A stretch of DNA of 64,000 nucleotides from Bolinopsis microptera (lineage: Eukaryota > Ctenophora > Tentaculata > Lobata > Bolinopsidae): positions 5,787,001 to 5,851,000 of the forward strand of contig NC_087073.1 in assembly GCF_026151205.1 (NCBI RefSeq). The letters run 5' to 3'. Both the position numbers and the translations under genes were made by a program. How positions within the stretch are numbered: the stretch's first letter is position 1; each line of letters begins with the position of its first letter. The notes beneath the pieces were generated by a model. It worked only from the letters and a program-made list of their open reading frames with translations. It was not told the origin of the DNA and ran no database searches. Below, in pieces: positions 46,561-59,098 of this stretch.

Positions 46561-47794
46561 ATTTTGATTTCCTAATCCTAAACCTAACGCTAACCAATAA
46601 ATAGACTAAGATGGGCCCGTTTTAGTGCTTATCGGCAGGAATTATGAATGATTTATCCTCTAGAGTGGAATTATTGTTATCGTCAGCCAGGCTGTTCGCC
46701 CCAAGCGTTTTGGTCCCTCATTCCTGCCACTCAGCATTGCCTACTGTAAAGTAGAAATTTTTCTAAGACTAGAGAAAAACTGACCTGTTTCACTAAATTC
46801 GACCACTTGCCATAATAAAAATACTAACAACAAAATAAAGTTTAATAAATAATTATATACAATCACCAAAGAAGATTTACTCAAGTTTACTTTTAGTTAA
46901 CTACTTCGTGGTTTAAGCTCTTATTTTATTTATGATTAAAGGAATATAAAATAAAACTTATTGTTTCATTGACTTTGCCTTCAAGATTCTTCTCAGGGAG
47001 GTCAAATAAAAAACTTCAAACAACTTCATCTGCTTTCTGGTAGTGTTCCAAACTTCAGCTCTCTATAACAGGATAGTGATTAGTGGTCCATATCTTCCAG
47101 AGTACAGTGCTGGTAAAACACACCATTGGCACGCTGGATCCTGATGTCAAGATCCATAATGTTGGCACTCAGATAAAAAAAAGTTATTGAATTGCTTAAC
47201 AGGTTCCCTTTCCACTGCCAACTCCGTCTCCAACGACTAGGAAGAGACCTCTTCATGTATGTATGTATATAGCTCTTATCAACTTTTTACATGAGCCAGT
47301 CCAGAGCAAAATCAAGTGATCATTTTGAGTAAATAAACATTAGTACATCCCTGAATCTGATTAGAATATATGCACCCCCTAATCTTGCTCCTTGACACTA
47401 GAATCATTATTCTTAAAGCATGCATATATCTTTGAGAAAGCAAACAAAACATAATGATGATAGATACTGTCATTTCTATAATAGAATTTATGTGTAACAA
47501 ATATCATAGCTTGTAAATAAATTAAAGTATAGTCTATGCTTACAGTACACTACAATGTAGATGCACCCTAATAGTAACTGAATCACAAAAGTTTCGCTGT
47601 CAAATCTGATTGAAATTAAAAATTAAAGTAATTTCAAAGTCCATCAATGTTTCGATTGTAAAGATCAACTTTCCATCGAATAAACCATAAAATTCAAACA
47701 ATGACATCTGAACTGAAATTGAGTCTACTCTAAAAATTATGCAACAATCTGTGGTTCAAAATGTGTTTTATAGTTAAAGGTTATTAATCATATT
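46561..47794. other. 3' flank of the OATP gene; no other gene seen
   Basis: AT-rich; it includes the presumed 3' UTR of the minus-strand transporter gene. No exon, RNA gene or clear repeat was identified. Confidence 0.45.
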
Positions 47795-50700
47795 CTAGAG
47801 TTTAGCTGTTTCATCAACTTTGATATACGTGTAAGCAGCTTGTGCTGGGTACAGTCTCCATGCAATAAACATGCAGATAGCACCTGCTATGCGGAATCCC
47901 AACTGACTGACCGTAAACGTCACTATCATACTGAAATTAGGTTAGCATCAGTGGTTAAAGAAGTGCAAATATAAAATGGCATTTGTTAGTCTATATCATG
48001 CCTTGGATGTTCTTTAAACTTTTAAAAAATCGCTCCTCAGCTGTTTCTTCGGGACTTCATGTAGCTGCACACACTAAGACATCAGGGTTCTGAGAAATCC
48101 ATGCTGAATTTCTCCGATTCAAAAATAATTTTTTATACATTTTCAAATTCAAGAATTCTCAAAAATACTCATGATGGCCCCTGTGACACTATAACATGCA
48201 TGGTCTACACTTCTCAGCCACTGCATTGTACAATTTTGATGTGTGTAGTTTGCCAAACGACAGTGAGAATTATCATAATAAAATAATCTGTGGTGGTGTC
48301 ATTCACTCATTTCAATAAAAGTTAAAAATATGAACTGTTAATACTTTAACTAGTGCCATGCTTTAAAAAAGTAAGAACTAAGAAACAGTCTTGGTACACA
48401 TACTCATGGAGATCGTAGAGCCAGCAGCTTCCTCCACCTCTCCACACTACGCAGTAGTTGTCAATGATAGCTCCAAATATAATGGGTCCTAGTAGGAACC
48501 CAAACCCACGTGTAAAGAACTGCTTCATGCCTTGTGTCGCTGACCTGTCAATCTCGGGAACCACTCTGGGAATCGTTAAAGATTAGTAATCAAAATTTAG
48601 CCAGGGTAAAAATCAGGTCACAATTGTCTCTCCTTTGTAGAATTAAACCAATCTTTGAGGAAATTTATGAGGAATTAAAAACCTCATATTGTGTTAGTCT
48701 ACTCTTTTTACAAATTCGATATCTGCCAAGCAAGTTTTCTCACCTAAGATATGCCACATTTACAGCAGGGTATTGACTAATAAAAATTATAACCCCAAGT
48801 AATTGCTGGACTATGAAAACAGTCCATTTCTTTGTCGAACAGGAATCCTCTGCGGGACAGGCCCCTGGGACTAAATCAGCCTGACTACACTGACAACTCT
48901 GATAGATCCCACTACTTTCCTGCAATATATTAAGGAACATAAATAATCTAGCAGTTTCTAATGAATGAGGTGCAAGTATGAAACATTCAAATTACCAAGA
49001 ACTGTTTAAGTTACAATAAAGAGCTAAAAGTTACGTTATATGAAGAACAGCCAGCATGGCAGGGGGAGAAGTAGGTTATCATATTCTCCAGATCACAAAC
49101 GGGCTCGTAGAAATCTGTTGAGCAACTACATATACCATTGCACATGTCTGTCAAGTTCCTGCTTCCCTTGCTGGGGTGAATGTTTTACTGTACAACTGTT
49201 TTAGATTTTTAATAATTGCTAGTATGCTTAAGTTAAGGAGTTCAATGAGATTTCAATTTCAAAAATTGTCAGATTGATTGCTCTTACTTCCATTCCAAAG
49301 AAGGGTTAGTTGGGTAGGGAACTGTTATACCAGCCACAATGTCAGTGTTACAGTGGTACAGTGACATGAATGGTCCAGCCAGGGTTACAAACTGGGTGAC
49401 TGCTGCGAACAGCACACACGTTTTTCCTGGATAATAATATGGCAATGAATGATCATGACTACCGTTGATGATAGTCCACTGAATTTTGCATTAGGTAAAA
49501 ATTGCTCGCCGGAACATAAGAGGGGCCATATTAAATAATAAATATAAATTATTTTACACATAAGTCCACTAACATTTGTGTGTAAATGGTGCTAACTTCT
49601 CTTTGAAATGATTACAATCTTGTATCGAAATTTTGCATTCAATTTACCAGTTCTTAAAACTAAATATTTAAAAATTGTTAAATTGAATCGGCAAATCATC
49701 CACGTTTAAAACTCAGCACCGCCAAATAAAAGTGTGTGGTGTCATTTAAAATTCCATTTAAGTACACAGTCATTACCTGATGGGTTGAATTTTCCCATGT
49801 AAAGTCCACCAAGAGCCAATCCTACGACTGTGCCAACTGTTCTCAAAATCCCAATAAACATCCCCGTTTCTGAATACGATATCCTGTGATGAAACTGTTC
49901 TAGAATCCTCTAGGTATTGTTCCAGATATCACGGTATTGATATTAATTTCATTTAAAATGTCTAATGCATATGATGTATCATAACCTCAATCAATTGTTT
50001 CGATAAAAATAGTTGGTAACTTGGTAAGCAAATGAAGAAATGACTCATCATGTGCATAATGATTGTGGTGATATTTTTGAGCAGCTTTACCTGAGATCAG
50101 GTGGACAATATAACGACAGATGATTGGTAGAAGGTGAGCTAGTATCGAAGTAGTGCTACAATCACATGCACTGTTAAACCATAGCGGGAGATATTAAAAC
50201 GTGATCATAAAATTTCACTACGCTCAAGCTCAATTATAGTGGAAGTGTCTTTTTTTCATATCGATACTTTTTCCCCCGACTTACTTGAACAGGTCTGATA
50301 ATAATTTAGTATCATATGGCATGGACGAGAGAAAGATGTTGTTAAGAGCTTCTCCTGCTAGGAGAAATAGTAGAGCCTTGTTTTTCATAAGTCGTTTCAC
50401 AGTGGGTAACAAGTCCTTTATAAGCTCCTTGAATGATCGGTTCAGTTCAGAGTCCTTTTCTTGCTGACTTGCCTCCCCGCTATCTATCTTCTCTTGTAGA
50501 ACTGCCTTTAATGTTACTGAGTTTGCTTTATTTTTTTCAGTATATTTAACTTTAAATTTCAAAAATAAAATTTCTCTGGTGCTATTTGTTTACATAGAAC
50601 TTAAAATAAATATCCCCATCAAACCTTGGCTGCTGGCATCTGCGTAGGGAACAGTATTAAAGGTATCCCAGAAAGAGCAAGCAAGATTCCAGGTGCTAGA

Positions 50701-52558
50701 TACCCCATCCACCATGCGCCCACCCACTGTCCACTTCCCAGTGTCACCCCATCTGGGGGTGTACCCAAGGTGACATACTGTGTCAGGAGATATGCTCCAA
50801 ACACAAAAGATACTGAAAACCCTAGCAGATTGATGACATTATTAACAGCGACAGATGGACCAAGTTTCTTCTTTGTCATCACTTCATCTAGATATGTCAA
50901 ACCACAAATTGCTTGAGGTGATCCTATACCCTGATTTGGAGGTAATTTTGTTCAGATATAGAAAATGTTAATAGTTGTTATGTTTTATGATACGTTGAAA
51001 GGAAAATTCATTCATCTAAATAAGATGGTTACTAGCCTGCTCAATTTTTGTTGTTGATATTTTTCCTTTTTACCTGCAATATTCCTGCCAAGAAGAGGAT
51101 CCAGAACAATTTATTATTCTGAACAGCATAAAACATTGAGTCCACCACGGAGAGGTTGATTGATATGTCATCTCCCCCACCCGGGGTACAGAGGGCCAGG
51201 GTTTCTTCCTTTGTTCCCATTATAGATGTCGTCACGTTGTTTGATGGTTCTGGAAGCTAAGATGATAAGTTGCTCATTTGAGATTATTGAGATACTATGC
51301 CACTATTTACAATTATAGGATTTATTAGAACAATTAACAAATGTTATTATGCCACTATCAATGAGAAATTTTCAATGAAACAAGAAATTTTTAGCACATT
51401 TGACAGAGTCAGCAAATTTATAATAGTTCACTAAAATATAATGCCCATATTATGGTGTATGAATTTGTCCTTGACTGCTAATTAGACAGTAGAAGGACAG
51501 CCAACTAACAAGTAACGGGGCAAGGGATGTGCAGGCCTGAAAGCTTTAGCACACAAACACCGAAATGCTAGTTCGGATGAATTTGGGAAGACAAGGCTCA
51601 TATTCGGACCAGATAACAATTTTTGGCGGAGATAAAGAGTTCTGTTTAGGGTACTTACTATGGATTGCTGTCTTGTTGTGACAGCAACTACACACTATAC
51701 GGCATTCTGTTTGGATCAAGCGTATGATGTGTTATAGGAATTATAATGATTAAGGCTCAACGAGCCCTCTTAGATTGACTTCAAACCCGAATAAATAATT
51801 ACATTGGAGGCTCACTATACTTACCACTTACCATACGTCTTAATATCGAGTTCTCAATAATTTGTTCATACCTTGACAAAGAGCTGTGTACCACTTTGCA
51901 ACAGATTTGCTATCAAGTTGATTATCACTCCAAAAAGTAGCCACCTCATCTTTCCTTTGCTGGCAAAATGCCCGAATATGAACGCCACAACAAGACCAGA
52001 CAAGTCATTTGAGATGAGAATCAAACCTATATGGGATACAGATGATTTCATATTTGATTCAAGGAGGTGTTAAAATAAAATTTCAAACCCCGGCTCATCA
52101 TCACCAGTATAACCTTTTTAAATTTGTATAGTAAAAGTGTTAAATAAAATAGTCAAAACAGCTTATACCAACGATTCCTTACCAATTTGCTTTGAATTCA
52201 AGTTGAAGAGTTGCTGGAGGGTGGGTATCAGCACTTGGTTCATACCCAGAGTTGTGGATATTGCGAAAGAGGATATGGAGAAGAGGACCAGGTACATATT
52301 AGGAGTGTTGAATATCTGAAACAAAACAATGTTACAATTTCTACTCACCCTCGCTGACTTATAATAAATAATCAATGACGAATGTGTGTTAACTCTGTCA
52401 TTTTCTGAACAGATATAGATTGACAACAGGTTGCCAATTCCAAATAAACATTATTTTTTCACCTAAAATTAGATTTTCATCCAAACCTTTAAGAAAGATG
52501 GTCTCCAGCCCCAGAGTCCGCAATCTGTTACTCGTGGAATATTCATTTCAATTTCCAT
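47795..52558 (-). CDS. Organic anion transporter (SLCO/OATP family)
   Basis: Twelve exons with matching phases: 52487-52558, 52183-52315, 51872-52026, 51074-51256, 50625-50930, 50285 to about 50505, 49777-49883, 49288-49426, 49035-49170, 48744-48919, 48404-48565 and 47795-47930; about 641 residues, the usual OATP size. Landmarks: the N-terminal CGLWGWRPSFLK; the first transmembrane segment; FGHFASKGKMRWLLFG; GLTYLDE with VGAWWMGYL and IPLILFP; the extracellular Kazal-like CNGICSCSTDFYEPVC and ITYFSPCHAGC; VPEIDRSATQGMKQFFTRGFGFLLGPIIFGAIID; and a final transmembrane helix. Many N-linked sites (NVT, NLT) lie in the outer loops. OATPs are plasma-membrane carriers for sodium-independent uptake of amphipathic anions; substrate cannot be inferred. 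The acceptor of the exon near 50505 is uncertain by up to about 20 codons. Confidence 0.93.
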
Positions 52559-52897
52559 GATCTGTTAAATTGCTAAGAAATAACATAAAATTAAGTAAGT
52601 TTAGTAGCGTAGTTTTCACAATTAGAATTATGTAAATTGTGAAAGGTAGAGTATTACCATTGAAACTAAAACAAATGAAGCTCAACAATAGCGCATAAAT
52701 ACTATATCAAAGTTGAATTAACCGCCGCCGCAAGCAACTTACCCGCAAGCATCCTACCCTCCTCCACCATCTTAACTACTACCAGCATCTAACCCGCCTA
52801 CCTTCCGCCAGTATCCTACCCTCCGCAACACTGGGAGACTTTGGGACCGGAAACTGATCCGGCCCCCAAAGAGGGGTCAGATCACGTCACCAATTAG
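52559..52897 (+). other. Upstream of OATP; proline-rich coding-like scraps
   Basis: Plus-strand reading near 52718-52775 gives PPPQATYPQASYPPPPS-stop. The DNA word gcaagcatcctaccctcctc recurs at 54121 on the far side of the FLYWCH element. It looks like part of a proline/tyrosine-rich cytoplasmic tail, but stops and the lack of a clear acceptor argue against an intact exon. Confidence 0.35.
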
Positions 52898-53070
52898 TGA
52901 CGTATAATTAGTGATGTGATCCATGGATTGAATATAATTGACACAGAAATGGGCTAGATCTGGGGTAGAGTTCACATGTCAATTCTGTAAAACATAGCTG
53001 TACATTAAGAAGTAAACATGATCTGACTGCTCGAATCGTAGATCACATAAAGGACGGGAACCTTGCTAAA

Positions 53071-53102
<32 letters not shown>

Positions 53103-53223
53103 CTCGTATCAAGGGATGTGAGACGTACGTGTCAAAGGCATGCAAGGGGAGTGAGCCGATCTAGTGTTCTAGGTATAAATATTGGGTGATAGAAGGTAGC
53201 AGTATCGCATTCTATCAACAGTC

Positions 53224-53505
53224 ATGCCTACCTTCTCCCAGTTCCTCAACGGTTTCAGAGGATGTCAACAGGTGCTTGATTCTGACGGATATATCTACAG
53301 CAGCAAGAAATATGATGACACCGTCCTCTCCTCTGCTTGGCGTTGCCAGAAGAACAAATCCCTTAAATGTCCTGCCATGAGCTACCTCGCTCTAACAGAC
53401 AACACTCTTTCCCTTGGAAGTAAACCACACAACCACGATTCGGATCTGGCTACCCCACAGAGACTCGAACTCCTTACAACGGTCAAGAGGAAGGCTGCAG
53501 AATAA
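53224..53505 (+). CDS. FLYWCH-type zinc-finger protein (transposon-borne, truncated)
   Basis: A 93-codon ORF from an ATG. The FLYWCH pattern is visible: SDGYIYSSKK, then SSAWRC, CPAM, and a final HNH (KPHNHD). Then come about 20 basic residues ending KRKAAE-stop. FLYWCH domains often sit at the N-terminus of Mutator-like transposases and bind DNA. Here the domain stands alone because the transposase core is missing downstream. It may still be expressed and could act as a repressor of related elements; that is inference. Confidence 0.7.
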   Translation: MPTFSQFLNGFRGCQQVLDSDGYIYSSKKYDDTVLSSAWRCQKNKSLKCPAMSYLALTDNTLSLGSKPHNHDSDLATPQRLELLTTVKRKAAE

Positions 53506-53584
53506 CCCTGCACATCTACGAGATGAGACGAACAATTTATCCTCTTTTATGGGAAGACTGACCGAGATGTGAGAATCATAGCCT

Positions 53585-53803
53585 TTGTTCTGCGAGGAAC
53601 CTTCAGACCCTCGCAGAACACAACAATTGGATCGCCCAAAGCCCTCTGTTCAAGAATATTTTCGTGCTATTAAGGAGCAACAGGTTGTTACAGACTATCA
53701 TCTGGATCGGCTTGCTGTTGGAAAGACTTCTTCCAAAAAGAAGAGGATTTCCAGCAGTATTCTGTACGACCTTTGTTCTTTCTACACGACAAACAAAGAT
53801 TGA
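53585..53803 (+). pseudogene. Mutator-like transposase C-terminal remnant
   Basis: RPKPSVQEYFRAIKEQQVV, then DYHLDRLAVG and KKKRISSSILYDL. This resembles the end of FLYWCH/MULE proteins (HPxIxxFIxxLKxEQ, then LxxLxxG). It follows the FLYWCH ORF after a short spacer with stops, so the catalytic DDE part is deleted. Confidence 0.6.
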
Positions 53804-54051
53804 GTACTTGTTCGCTGTTGCGAAATACTTTGGTAATAATATTGAGTAATTTGTTGTATTCTGAAGTATTATATTATTAATCGATTTATCATTTTATAAC
53901 CAACCAATACATTGTCTCAATTTAAAACATGTTCACTTCTTAATTTGTACAGAGTTGTCATATGAACTCTACCCCAGATCTAGCCCATTTCTAGGTCAAT
54001 TATATTCAATCCATGGATCACATCACTAACTATACGTCATAAGCTTCAAGC

Positions 54052-54255
54052 TTGCATGTTAATTACTTGATGACGTATATGGTGGATCATATCACTCCGG
54101 CCCCAAAGTCTGGCAGCCCTCCGCAAGCATCCTACCCTCCTCCACCTTGTTACCCACCTCCAGGGTCCTACCTGCCTCGAGTACTCGACACGGACACACC
54201 AACCCCTTCTGAATGTAATGAAGCTTCTCATCCTCAATATAATACTGTATATTAA
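54052..54255 (+). pseudogene. Pro/Tyr-rich tail, possible interrupted 3' exon
   Basis: The open frame reads PPQASYPPPPCYPPPGSYLP and ends HPQYNTVY-stop. Such Pro/Tyr-rich tails occur at the ends of membrane proteins. The sequence that begins it (gcaagcatcctaccctcctc) also occurs at 52748, before the FLYWCH element, and ccggcc(c)ccaaag flanks both sides (52857 and 54097). The transposon therefore appears to have landed in, or been duplicated with, this coding-like segment. Host gene unknown. Confidence 0.35.
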
Positions 54256-55075
54256 CTATAATAGAACGAACTTTGACTCTACTAAGAGTATGTGGACTGG
54301 TAAAATAAGTCGTCGAAAATCAAAATGTAACTTTGTGTAGTGTGTACAATCGAATTCATGGATACTATAATAGAAACCATCGATTTCATTTTATACATTA
54401 ATTTTAGCGCAGGTGATATCATATTTAACCAATTTAATACTTTAGCATTATAACTTTAAATAGTTGAATACACTTTTCTCTTAACAGTATTTGCTTTGAT
54501 TTACTCTTAACGTTTATTCTTCTCAACATTTGGCAGTTTAGTTAAACGAACATTGTACATACTTATTACTTATTCTACAGATTGCATCGTGGTTGGGGAA
54601 TTTGATAGTTAGGCCAATAAAACTAGTTAAACTTTGAATTTCTTATTGCTGATGTACGATTTAAAGTTGATGAAATTTAATTAATACCTTTTTACTTGTT
54701 TGTAAATGAAAGTATTGTAAATTACAGAAGATTGATGAAAACTGACTGAGTTAAACAGTAGATGATAAGACAAGTTTACAAAAAAATCAACCATCATTAT
54801 AAACATTACCAACCACCAACAAAGTTTTTATTAACGTGGTCTTAATTTAGGGTCGGAATTCCGTGCGGCGTAGGAATTCCGTGTCCGGATGTTGACATTG
54901 GAAACGTTGGTAACAATATAAGATCTCGTAAGATCTATTGCTAACACCAATTGTGCTCAATGCAGTTATATACGTAATATACGTAATATATATACGTAAA
55001 TATGTAATATGATGTATTATAAATATTTTATGTAAATTAAAAAATAACCTTTCCTTTAATTAAGTATAGGATGAT
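54256..55075. other. Upstream of NMNAT; no gene seen
   Basis: AT-rich, with an acgtaatat microsatellite at 54968-55015. tatag at 55064-55069, just before the start codon, could be a 3' splice site for a 5' UTR intron. Otherwise featureless. Confidence 0.45.
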
Positions 55076-57162
55076 ATGGCAGGAGGAAGCACTGATCCGG
55101 ATATATCCAAGTTGGTTCTCCTAGCTAGCGGCTCATTCGACCCTATTACCAACTATCACATCAGAGTCTTCGGTAAGTCTGCAGAAGTAATAGTAATTAG
55201 TGAAGGCTAATGTAATTAGTAAAGGCTAATGTAATTAGTGAAGGCTAATGTAATTAGTGAAGGCTAATGTAATTAGTAAAGGCTAATGTAATTAGTAAAG
55301 GCTAATGAGCGGTTAATCTTTTTGTTCAAGCGCTATTTTCAGTATTTACAATAGTGCTTTATGGTACCGTTTGATGTTACTTATAAATTATGTTATTTAT
55401 AAATTATAATAATTATGTGTATTGAATAATGAATAACAATTTTCTGAATTTACTTAGCCTCTTCAGAGATATTTTTAGTGTTTAATAACAATTATAAGTG
55501 GCAAACAAAATATGAATCTACTGAATATACCCCCTGTTTAGATCTGGTGAAGCACTACTAACTGAATATACCCCCTGTTTAGAGCTGGTGAAGCACTACT
55601 TCTCGTTAAAAGGATGTGTGGATGGCAGGGCTATAATCTCACTTACTCCTAAAACTACTAACACAAACCAGGTGAGCTAATCTTACTTTTGGGCTAAATG
55701 GCTACATAAGACGCAGATAAAAAAATCCTATCATATGTGCCAAAATATCTTAAACCATTGAAGATGATGAATAATATTTTCGCGTCCGAGCAAGTCGTAA
55801 TTTTTGCCGGGAATTAATGGATAAGCACTAAGCAGGTTCGTTAGTTGAATGCTGTAGTGTTTTTGTATTGTAAATAGGGACAATTACCCGATTCCGAAAC
55901 TCAACTGTGATGGTAATAAATTGGTCCGGGATAAATTGATTGGTTTCTATTGTTGACAGAAATTGTTAAATTGGAACTGGAACAAGAATTTGTTTCCAAT
56001 ACTAGGACGCAAAATTTCTATGAAAGGCTCGTTCACTTGCTACGGCAATTTTTACCACTTTAAACCCCTCCCACCTATTTTTACCACTCTAAACCCCTCC
56101 CACCTATTTTTACCACTTTAAACCCCTCCCACCTATTTTTACCACTTAAAACACCTCCCACCTATTTTTACCACTCTTAACCCCTCCCACCTATTGTTAC
56201 CACTTTAAACCCCTTCCACCTATTTTTACCACTTAAAACACCGCCCACCTACGTAAATCTGGAGTAGCCGTCCAGCTGCTATAAATTCACATTGCCGGGG
56301 TCTCACCTAACAGCCTTAATAATAACAAGCAATATAACAAAGCAGTATTAATTGTATCAAAATATCAAAAGAATGGAAACAACGTACAGCTTATGGTAAG
56401 GCTAATCGATTTACTGAATCACGCTATTCTTTGTGTGTACCAATTTTCTGAACCTCACATTAAGTTTAACATGTCCATAAATGAAAATATGTGGATCATA
56501 TTACTTTAACACGTAAACAAATTAAATGTCATCAAATCCAAAAAGAGAAGGTCCCGACAATCTCTTAAGAAGTAGTGATACGAGAGTACAAAATTATTTC
56601 ACTGGCTAATTTCTGGACAATTTAACCATACAATTTTGAAGGAGTCTCTTATTGGGAGAATCTCAGCGATTTAGTAAAACTGTATTAAAATTGTGCCTTC
56701 TTTCCGCCGCACTTGACATACAAGTATCCGATCAATAAACAGGGAACACGTTTAAGGATTAAAGCTGTCTGGGACCTGCCCCTGAAGTCTGAAGCTGGAA
56801 GTGGTACTATCGGTAGTCGGTACATATGGTATTTAAGGAACTTACTGCGGCGTGAAGGTTACTTGCTCTTGGAAGTTAGGCGTTAGCTCTTCTAAAGTGT
56901 ACGTACTACGGAATACTACGCTATGATGAGTCGTCTTGCCTGCTGTTTAAGAATACGATAGTAAAATTCGGCATCCGCCATCCCAAAGATCGCGTTCGTT
57001 ATGAGCTCGTTTTTTTTTCAGAAAAAAAGTTTCTTATACTTTATTATATATAGTAGTATTAAAGAATATCTTAAATAATATCTACGATTTTCAGGATTCC
57101 TCTGAGACCCAGGATCGGATAAAGATGTGCGAACTCGCAACCTCCAACATTCCTAACCTAGT
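55076..57162 (+). CDS. NMNAT: Nicotinamide mononucleotide adenylyltransferase (NMNAT), 5' part
   Basis: Three exons: 55076-55172, 55583-55671 and 57095 to about 57162. Exon 1 has LVLLASGSFDPITNYHIRVF, which carries the nucleotidyltransferase signature GSFxPxTxxH (usual family form GSFNPITxMHLRxFE; Tyr stands for the Met before His). Exon 2 continues ELVKHYFSLKG and IISLTP (family: GIISPV). Exon 3 gives SETQDRIKMCELATSNIPNL, aligning to the SAYHRVxMxELA helix. The enzyme joins NMN and ATP to make NAD. The C-terminal half with the ISSTxIR motif was not found downstream, so either its exons lie beyond 64000, I missed them, or the gene is broken. Exon 2's acceptor is duplicated just upstream. Confidence 0.85.
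55191..55305. repeat. 19-bp minisatellite in NMNAT intron 1
   Basis: Six to seven copies of taatgtaattagtgaaggc or ...agtaaaggc immediately after exon 1. Confidence 0.92.
55519..55602 (+). repeat. Tandem duplication covering the exon 2 acceptor of NMNAT
   Basis: ctgaatataccccctgttta followed by gatctggtgaagcactact (55519-55560) is repeated at once with gagctggtgaagcactact. The second copy is the used acceptor, as it gives an open exon. The first leads to a stop (CACTACTAA). Confidence 0.9.
56045..56245. repeat. 30-bp minisatellite in NMNAT intron 2
   Basis: Seven units of tttttaccactttaaacccc plus tcccacctat, lying between NMNAT exons 2 and 3. Confidence 0.93.
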
Positions 57163-58723
57163 GTTAGTATTGAATGATATTTATAACATTAATCATTTTA
57201 AACTATGCGTGATGTTTCAGCAATGATAGCTTTAACAATTGACATGTTTCCCTAAGCTAAAGAACTAAAGAACTGCGATCGACATGCGGTTTCTTATCGG
57301 CTTAAAACTAATAAACTGAAAGCTTGTTCCTTTGACTTAGTCAAACTCTATATTTATACGAGGTGCAAATTGATGCAATATAAACCGATATAGATAAAGC
57401 AGAAAGCTTTTTAGCTTTAAAAGGTATAAACATATATATAAAGCTTTTAGAAAAGCAAAGGCGAATTTATTATAAAGATTCATTTATTTTTAATAATGCA
57501 ACTAAAAAATCTGCGAGTAAGAAAGACACAAAATTTCTTCGCTTGAATAACGAAAAATTTAAGGATGGTTTGGAATTAGTAAACCAGGCAAAACCGATTA
57601 GGATGCATCGATTGAACTCACCCCATCATGAAGACAAATATGTTGCAAAATATTTTCAAACTGACAATTACGAATAATTTCGTAACTTAATATTTACAAT
57701 TTACATACAGTAATTACATATACGGCTATGAATTTGCTGCACTGTATTTATAAGGATCAAATAGCTATCGAAATGATATCGTTCATTCAAATTTAAAAAT
57801 ACATATAGTTCGTCTCATTTATAACAAAATATCAAAACCGAACAGCCACACAAGGTTTGCTTCAGGAACTATTCCAAAAATTCTTGATAAATTATTGGCA
57901 ATCCTGGGAAAAAAATGATTCGGTTACCCTACAGACTGCAGAGTGTCAGGGACTAAGGAGTGCCTAGATCAAATAACTTCGGTTTGGACGACCATGGCAT
58001 GTCGAAGTTCCTTCAATTTACCCTTAATTTTAAATGTTGGTGAATGTGATTAAAAAAATTATTAAATTCCGAAGTTGTAATTGTATATCAACTTCTTGCA
58101 AGTCGGGGGCCTTTTCGTTCGTGATGTGGCAAGATAAAGAGTTACAATGGTCTACTTCACTCTTTAGGGGGTATATCATATTACGAATTACGATAACATT
58201 CCTCCTTGAGTTTTCCCTCCCGTAGACGGCAAACAGCTGAAGGGCGTTTTGCGTCCCCTAGCTTGCGAGGTATATCACAGCAATTTCTACTTAACTCTTT
58301 AACTGTTAAGAAGACAGGTCCCCTCTGATTTACATAATTACATAATAACAATAATCACATAATTAGTGCGCCCAAGTTCAAATCGGACAATTAGGAGTGT
58401 TTAATCTGACCAAGTTCCACCTTTCTAGGCGTCACGTTTATACTGGTACTCCAGTTACTTTTACACAATGATAACGTTCAGTCACCTAAATTTACAATTT
58501 TGTCTGATTCCATCAGAATCGGTATTTTTGAGAGCTCCTACCCATCTTATAACCACAAAGTATATGGAAGTCGAATAATTTCAATGTATTGAAACTAATA
58601 ATTTTGTTGATTTGATCCATCAACGATGGAGACTAGAGGATGAATGGTAATGTCTTAAATTGTAAGATATATATATATATATCTTACAATTTATATATAT
58701 ATACATCTTACAATTTATATATA
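57163..58723. other. Downstream of NMNAT exon 3; no exon recognised
   Basis: AT-rich. I looked on the plus strand for the later NMNAT motifs (ISSTxIR, YLVPDxVxxYI) and did not see them. A short open frame at 58034-58225 has no family resemblance. Confidence 0.4.
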
Positions 58724-59036
58724 CTAGCAGGAACCCGTCTAACCCTAAAGTGGTGTCAAGACTTAAGAGACTAAAATAATTATTACCTATTTAATTCGCG
58801 TTTTTGACACCACTTGGGGGTCCAAATTTTGGGCTCTAAAACTCCTATTTCTTGGCCAATTTTTTATTTTTTCATGCTGATTTGAAGGCCATTAAAGCAT
58901 TTGACCCAGTCAAAAAAGTTTCAGTTGTATATCTTTTACGGTTTTTGCGGAAAGTCGCGTTAAAGTTGATGCCGTGGTGTCAGTAAAATGGCACAGATAA
59001 ATATATATATATCGTCTCGCTTTATATATAGTAAGA
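58724..59036 (-). mobile_element. Non-autonomous Helitron, copy 2
   Basis: Nearly identical to 36403-36721 throughout (for example gacaccacttgggggtccaa, gtttttgcggaaagtcgcgt, gatgccgtggtgtcagtaaa). On the minus strand it starts TCTTACTATATATAAAGCGA and ends CCTGCTAG, flanked by A and T as expected for Helitrons. It lies in a TATA-rich microsatellite. Confidence 0.85.
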
Positions 59037-59098
59037 TATCTTACAACTTAGTATATATACTACATTACACTATGTAGATGGAATATGTTATAGTACTA

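Larger units (their letters stand above)
52898..54040 (+). mobile_element. Deleted FLYWCH/MULE transposon with 85-bp inverted ends
   Basis: The ends 52898-52980 and (reversed) about 53956-54040 are nearly identical inverted repeats: tgacgtataattagtgatgt, then gatccatggattgaatataattgac and ggctagatctggggtagagt. Inside is a G-run (53071-53101), a FLYWCH zinc-finger ORF and the tail of a Mutator-like transposase. The catalytic centre has been lost. No clear target duplication directly abuts the ends. It probably moved using a full-length relative. Confidence 0.85.

Noticed and set aside
58034-58225. 63-codon ORF with a hydrophobic end, considered as an NMNAT exon
   Set aside because: No match to NMNAT motifs and no suitable acceptor.
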